A DNA stretch of 64,000 nucleotides, from NCBI GenBank assembly GCA_045638465.1, contig JAZUBK010000028.1, positions 1 to 64,000 on the forward strand. The letters are read 5' to 3'. Below the pieces are notes generated by a model. That model was not told where the DNA came from. It ran no database searches and saw nothing but the letters and a program-made list of their open reading frames with translations. Each line of letters starts with the position of its first letter. The first letter of the stretch is position 1. This DNA comes from CAKVLS01 sp045638465 (lineage in GTDB: Bacteria; Bacillota; Clostridia; Christensenellales; UBA1242). Made by a program: the position numbers and the translations under genes. Below are positions 61,701-64,000 of the stretch, in pieces.

Positions 61701-64000
61701 AAAATGTTATTGTGACAATTAATTCTCCACACGAAAATGGTGTTACAATAAACTACAATGCTGGAAGTCAAGGCTATGATGTAACATATCTAACAGTTAA
61801 GACAGAAGGCTCAAACAAGACTGTTACAGGTCTTGACAAAGATGACTTTATCATCGAGTACAAAAAAAGCTCTGAAGATGATACTGCTTATACAACAACT
61901 CAACCAATGGTTAATGGCAACTATGATGTAAGAATCACTTGCTTTAACGAAAACTATGCTTCAGAACCAATCTATACTACCCTAACAATTGATGCTCCAT
62001 TACTTGATATTTCTGGTAGTATTTCATACACTTATGGCTTCGTAGGTGAAGTTGCACTTAGCCTAACTGCTACTGGTGGTGAAAGAATACACACAGTTTC
62101 ATTTGATGGCGTAACAACAAAGTATAATGATGCGGCTTTGAAAAATACACTTGGAAGATGGTTTATTGTAAGAGATAACTTTGGCGTTTATGACCCAGAC
62201 GGAGCTATTCCTTCTTCATTTGCATTAGATGACGGAAGAGTTATCGGCGATGATATTAACGCAGGTCTTGCTGCTTTGTCTGGCAAACTTTATACTGCAG
62301 AAGAACTAAATGCTCTTCCTGTTGGTATTCATACAATGGTTGTTATTTATATCAGTAATGATATGAACTTTGCAACAACCTTTAAAGAAATTTCATTTAC
62401 TGTAAACTCTTATGAAATAACTAGTGAAGCTATCGTAGAATCAAAAACCGCAGGTATAAACTACGACGCTACAAACAAAAAGTTTACTCATACAGAAAAT
62501 TATAACGCTGTTAGCCAATATCAATCTGGCGTATGGAGTTATACAAACCACACACTAAACGAAGCATTTACATTTGATGTAGCATTTTTAATTAAATCTC
62601 CTAGTGCAGATAATTATGATGCAGCAACAACATTGATTCTTCAACTTTCTGCAAATGTAACAGGATCTATTACTGGCGCAGAAATCAAGACCGCTTTTGC
62701 AGACCAAAATGCAACTGCAACTTCTGCAATTGAAAAGACTGGCACATTAACATTTGCCTCTTCTAACTATACTCTATCTGGAGACGATATTTCATTTATT
62801 CTAGGTGCGATATTTAATAAACAAACTACTACTGCATTTTCAGAAAAACGTTCTCAAGGAAATGAACTAACACCTGTAGAATACACTTATGGCGCTGTAT
62901 TCTTGGATACTTATTGGGCAAACCTAAATGATGAGGGCGATGCAATGCTTGATGGTTACCCATCTGAGATTGTATCTAACAGCAACCATATTTATCTATA
63001 CAATGTTCTTAACCTTCCTGGCGGACAAGATATTGATTCATTTACTTCAGCTTGGACATTTGATAACAAAAAATGGCACTCATTCTACACTATCAAAGCA
63101 TACACTTATACAGGTAATGTAAAAGGAAGCCAAGTAACTTCAGACAAGCTATTTAATGAAGACGATGATGAAAGAAATGCTGCTGGTGCTGCCGTTTATA
63201 ATTACTACAAATATGACCTAAACAAATACACTGATGCTGGATTATATTTGCTAGAAATTACAATAAACAGTAGCGATTACTTCCTTGCAACTACATTTAA
63301 TGCTCTTGTTAGAATTAAACCTACTACTTACTACGCAAAGACCTCTTTGGGTTCTGGCGATGGTTTGATTGATGCTAATACTGTAACTGAAGAAACAATC
63401 AAGGTTTATACTAGAGAGTTCCACTCTACAGATAATCCTTCTGAAGAGGTACATGCAGAATACACTATTTCTTACTATAGAGTAAATGGTGCAACTCAAA
63501 CTCTTGATTATAAATCAAAATACACCTGGAAATCTAGCGGCGGAACTTACGCAGCTCAAGCAGGTGGAACTTACAACTCATTTACTGCACTTCTAAATTC
63601 AATCAGCGGTGCAACTCAATTTAAGATTACTGTTACACCAAGCTCTGCTTATGTTAACAGTATGTATGTAGAAGATATCTACATATTGATTGTTAGAGGT
63701 TCTGTTGATATTGGTATCTTTAACATTTATGACGAACTAAACCTTATCGACCTTGCAGCAACTCATGAAGTACTTGGTTCTTTATACGAAATGAGCGATG
63801 GCTCAGACGAAGGTTTGACTTGGTCTTCTGACCTTGTTAGAGTTTTGGAGAAATCTGGAAACTCTATCACAGAAGAAAGCATCTCATTTATGCATCTATA
63901 CGATCAAGAAAGAGGTGTTAATATCACACCTAACGCAGACTCTAGCCTAGATATTACTATTATGCCAAATAGTAATAATCAAATTACTATTAACGCTTTA
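55796..64000 (+). CDS. Giant MBG-repeat surface lipoprotein, partial at the window end
   Basis: An uninterrupted frame of at least 2,735 codons that runs off the window. The N-terminus is a lipoprotein signal: MKNVKKF, hydrophobic core, then SFSACGG with the lipid-modified Cys at residue 27. A Big_2-like domain follows (EVGEEYTFSATLTPKKA, SSNNTAVASINEKGKVKAKSAGTAIIT). The rest is beta-rich repeats resembling MBG domains, recognised by recurring strands such as KVYGDVDPALTY, YYGEAPRV, QYGESV and TYGDSY. Serine, threonine, tyrosine and asparagine are very common. It probably projects from the cell as an adhesin. No sortase or catalytic domain is seen within the window. Confidence 0.9.
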   Translation, partial: MKNVKKFLHSIILVFTLLLCTASFSACGGVNVTKISIDGGPQFLEVGEEYTFSATLTPKKASSKDITWSSNNTAVASINEKGKVKAKSAGTAIITAMSKKNSNVKDTFELVVAGGDSGIIMLKSEHTYDGQPKPYEASYVPEGLTVRYTYYIKDVYPESGYAPTDAGNYQVFAYDTVTGRKFEKTGNLIIKQKQVSVSVGDYTKKFSEPDPTFTATVSGLVEGDTLNYTIKRTAGENVEQYSIYPEVEAHKNYYPIISEGRLTIEQLPVKLIVDNKTSTYGDTLQTPTYTLQTLDNYLLDDSIKAQIQGAPVIEMPTGTTRLNQGSYSITADNLSSTNLNITSRQNGTYTVSKKIVTIAIGPEQFKYAGQSDPALVYAIDGTLEGDDLSGCLSRVHGETVGFYEYVINQGINTNYTIMTEAGATAYKFEVRSNDVIITFNTFAIDYSQTNKEGFIPTDCYNYTITINAIQKDYEVDALGNIYLDGADSVTLSHEITKEAHMTDEEKASYYQKWKVVPSKLATSGYTDPAKYTFTFVEGYKYLNLLDLNIYATETYKVYGDVDPALTYNAVGFLEGDDAESVLKTVELKREMGENVNDNGYAITLKDDIELFDTKTYYKPIFNPGVFVIEKRELRVTPISYTEDNPIYYGEAPRVLEIDTTDLNIASRDNITSVLTGELSRANNEDVGQYPILGTDLQLLSDNYYITYTPGVYTIIPRPLHITAIDMSIQYGESVSRYQYSYSIIDEFTYIDEEGEEAVDLRFYTIDDPSFSGSLALTSYGLLLANHTYTIGQGNLTAGGNFDITFAQGTLTVVPREVTLAFTAQSYGFTEYDAMEAEGNAAVIDALVYNFKPDLAYNDTCNITYCGRAIDRDTNIVTLAKDSEENYVLELEFLAADGTILDDCYNVTINDNFVELFYLGQSLLDVSINSKAGGQILEKTYGDSYNIIDVFTIVTTNPEYTLEFTSASFNIKGITDQAHKTTPASYLFPAGSYTVTVFNEDVVIRNKAGEDVSKSFALNIKNYGSLVVNKATLTMVESPVVGRYVEDPADPGNPTFVQNIVYGTARPTFVGGKYTFVNGNGATTTINGTDEEYSTSSTATYAVQSTAHLIMATFTPNNKNFNPVTVNGIPLVVTKKMIDTTTLVWSYGASVENYGVASGSIYTTNTDVEGVENIVYNGAYTEENTYNIPTTLSNYRFLRQTLGSQYKYFGVAFHDEDDGDTGFMYYIEGGTVKKVFPADSTKFYAVLDKSKTDIDVKFYYSDGSKEYLLTNSSEYGTGQPVYWNSVYSPNTSGVYLARVIISSLNSNYAVFEDGDPATTEETITYYNTFLVEKIKVKVYNFTNAITYSDELAFYYVTDPEEIYGLTSTYWDRNAASTNYTARATDPVDVGYYAVTFLIDQANYYYYQEHCDFEIVPIEILVVWDEVSTFDYISSDTPLTRNYKVYEGEEDEDNLAYDSSDNTSVAPEWLNIIYSGQMKNGTDYYSEGKINEVDIPCNAGTYTIAISIATGSENYTGSSSNTYEIAPIFYRGSIGITRGTITYDIAYNNGTEGAVAFFEEIAEKMITNAPLGSQAWEDYYLSISYLGHVIDPTGADNTAVLALNKAGGPYKITLSIKSKDGNIKETLKTANLTVNKTNVPTMANYPSSHTEIPFTGTYVFNALTTIDKSEIFEPSPDSYDAANMTYTYEHNGDMTIYFGIIYKYYLVWTTEETTGSPTTAPITPRTDRYLYMVQAQIVVGANYSEPSQYFYTGYYLVTKTNAYLSADNIEVTYTGSNIEIPGVSAKNTAEQPLAIKYENNADVLGLYVSRVIKNLDTNATVTFIKSAGRYQVTFTLEDTENFYTEESRFTATCTIIVNKKPIDGLLSYVVAPETFVSTEIYSTFYIDSAKAKAHNADYISGSTLLIQLCVTDANDGSGQIYRLTSKSDSSIRDLAAGTYYYYVDVSTAANSRQNIINYTRSGYVQFEIIRKNVIVTINSPHENGVTINYNAGSQGYDVTYLTVKTEGSNKTVTGLDKDDFIIEYKKSSEDDTAYTTTQPMVNGNYDVRITCFNENYASEPIYTTLTIDAPLLDISGSISYTYGFVGEVALSLTATGGERIHTVSFDGVTTKYNDAALKNTLGRWFIVRDNFGVYDPDGAIPSSFALDDGRVIGDDINAGLAALSGKLYTAEELNALPVGIHTMVVIYISNDMNFATTFKEISFTVNSYEITSEAIVESKTAGINYDATNKKFTHTENYNAVSQYQSGVWSYTNHTLNEAFTFDVAFLIKSPSADNYDAATTLILQLSANVTGSITGAEIKTAFADQNATATSAIEKTGTLTFASSNYTLSGDDISFILGAIFNKQTTTAFSEKRSQGNELTPVEYTYGAVFLDTYWANLNDEGDAMLDGYPSEIVSNSNHIYLYNVLNLPGGQDIDSFTSAWTFDNKKWHSFYTIKAYTYTGNVKGSQVTSDKLFNEDDDERNAAGAAVYNYYKYDLNKYTDAGLYLLEITINSSDYFLATTFNALVRIKPTTYYAKTSLGSGDGLIDANTVTEETIKVYTREFHSTDNPSEEVHAEYTISYYRVNGATQTLDYKSKYTWKSSGGTYAAQAGGTYNSFTALLNSISGATQFKITVTPSSAYVNSMYVEDIYILIVRGSVDIGIFNIYDELNLIDLAATHEVLGSLYEMSDGSDEGLTWSSDLVRVLEKSGNSITEESISFMHLYDQERGVNITPNADSSLDITIMPNSNNQITINAL

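Noticed and set aside
1..64000. CRISPR arrays, transposases, rRNA genes or prophage modules
   Set aside because: I looked for regularly spaced repeats, terminal repeats with transposase frames, and phage structural genes and saw none.

Overview
The window is low-GC DNA from an anaerobic, spore-associated Firmicute, most likely an uncultured Clostridia-type gut lineage. Four things point that way: a glycyl-radical pyruvate formate-lyase with its activase, a complete gerA-type germinant-receptor operon, a Spo0A-like DNA-binding protein, and sigma-A-type promoters (TTGNNN, 17 bases, TATAAT) with AGGAGG-like ribosome binding sites. I cannot name the species from sequence alone. There is no CRISPR array, no rRNA, no intact insertion sequence and no prophage.

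Layout. 0-8.4 kb is all on the minus strand: a YhcC-type radical SAM protein, Nudix, YbaK and GNAT proteins, pflB-pflA, a PHP phosphoesterase and a two-gene unit of unknown function. 8.7-10.6 kb (plus) holds a receiver-less Spo0A-like protein, an RlmA-type rRNA methyltransferase and a membrane protein. 10.8-12.7 kb (minus) holds a small membrane protein and rpsF-ssb-rpsR, preceded by a possible S6:S18 leader and by an unrecognised ncRNA of about 120 nt with its own promoter and terminator. 12.8-16.5 kb is gerA-gerB-gerC. 16.7-25.9 kb has an exported transglutaminase-like protein, several small membrane or unknown proteins, an ABC-F ATPase with one decayed ATP site, a ferritin-like protein, an HD protein resembling the tail of CCA-adding enzymes, and two tandem membrane paralogues. 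26-33.4 kb (plus) has a CYTH protein followed by a radical SAM-LysR fusion, then Nudix, a divergent acetate kinase overlapping a Gfo/Idh oxidoreductase, and a GH13 glucosidase. 33.4-40.5 kb has a serine hydrolase, a GT2 glycosyltransferase, a zinc-ribbon protein, enolase, a GalU-like enzyme and a short-chain dehydrogenase. 41.2-43.7 kb is a TetR/AbrB/ABC-2 cassette with different codon use. It abuts tRNA-Ser(GCU) and a rearranged tRNA remnant. 44-55.6 kb has transporters, folD, metG-dtd with an HTH membrane regulator, degV and tex. From 55.8 kb to the window edge is one giant lipoprotein gene made of a Big_2-like domain and MBG-like repeats. It continues past the window.

A recurring regulatory theme is transcription starting at or within a few bases of the start codon. 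Seven genes have a -10 hexamer ending only 5-9 bases before ATG and no ribosome binding site, so they probably make leaderless mRNAs. In four of them a -35 hexamer lies exactly 17 bases upstream of the -10. Other observations worth follow-up are the unknown ncRNA, the radical SAM-LysR fusion, the stand-alone Spo0A effector domain, the half-dead ABC-F protein and the tRNA-Ser rearrangement.

All functional calls rest on reading the translations and motifs by eye. No database search was possible.
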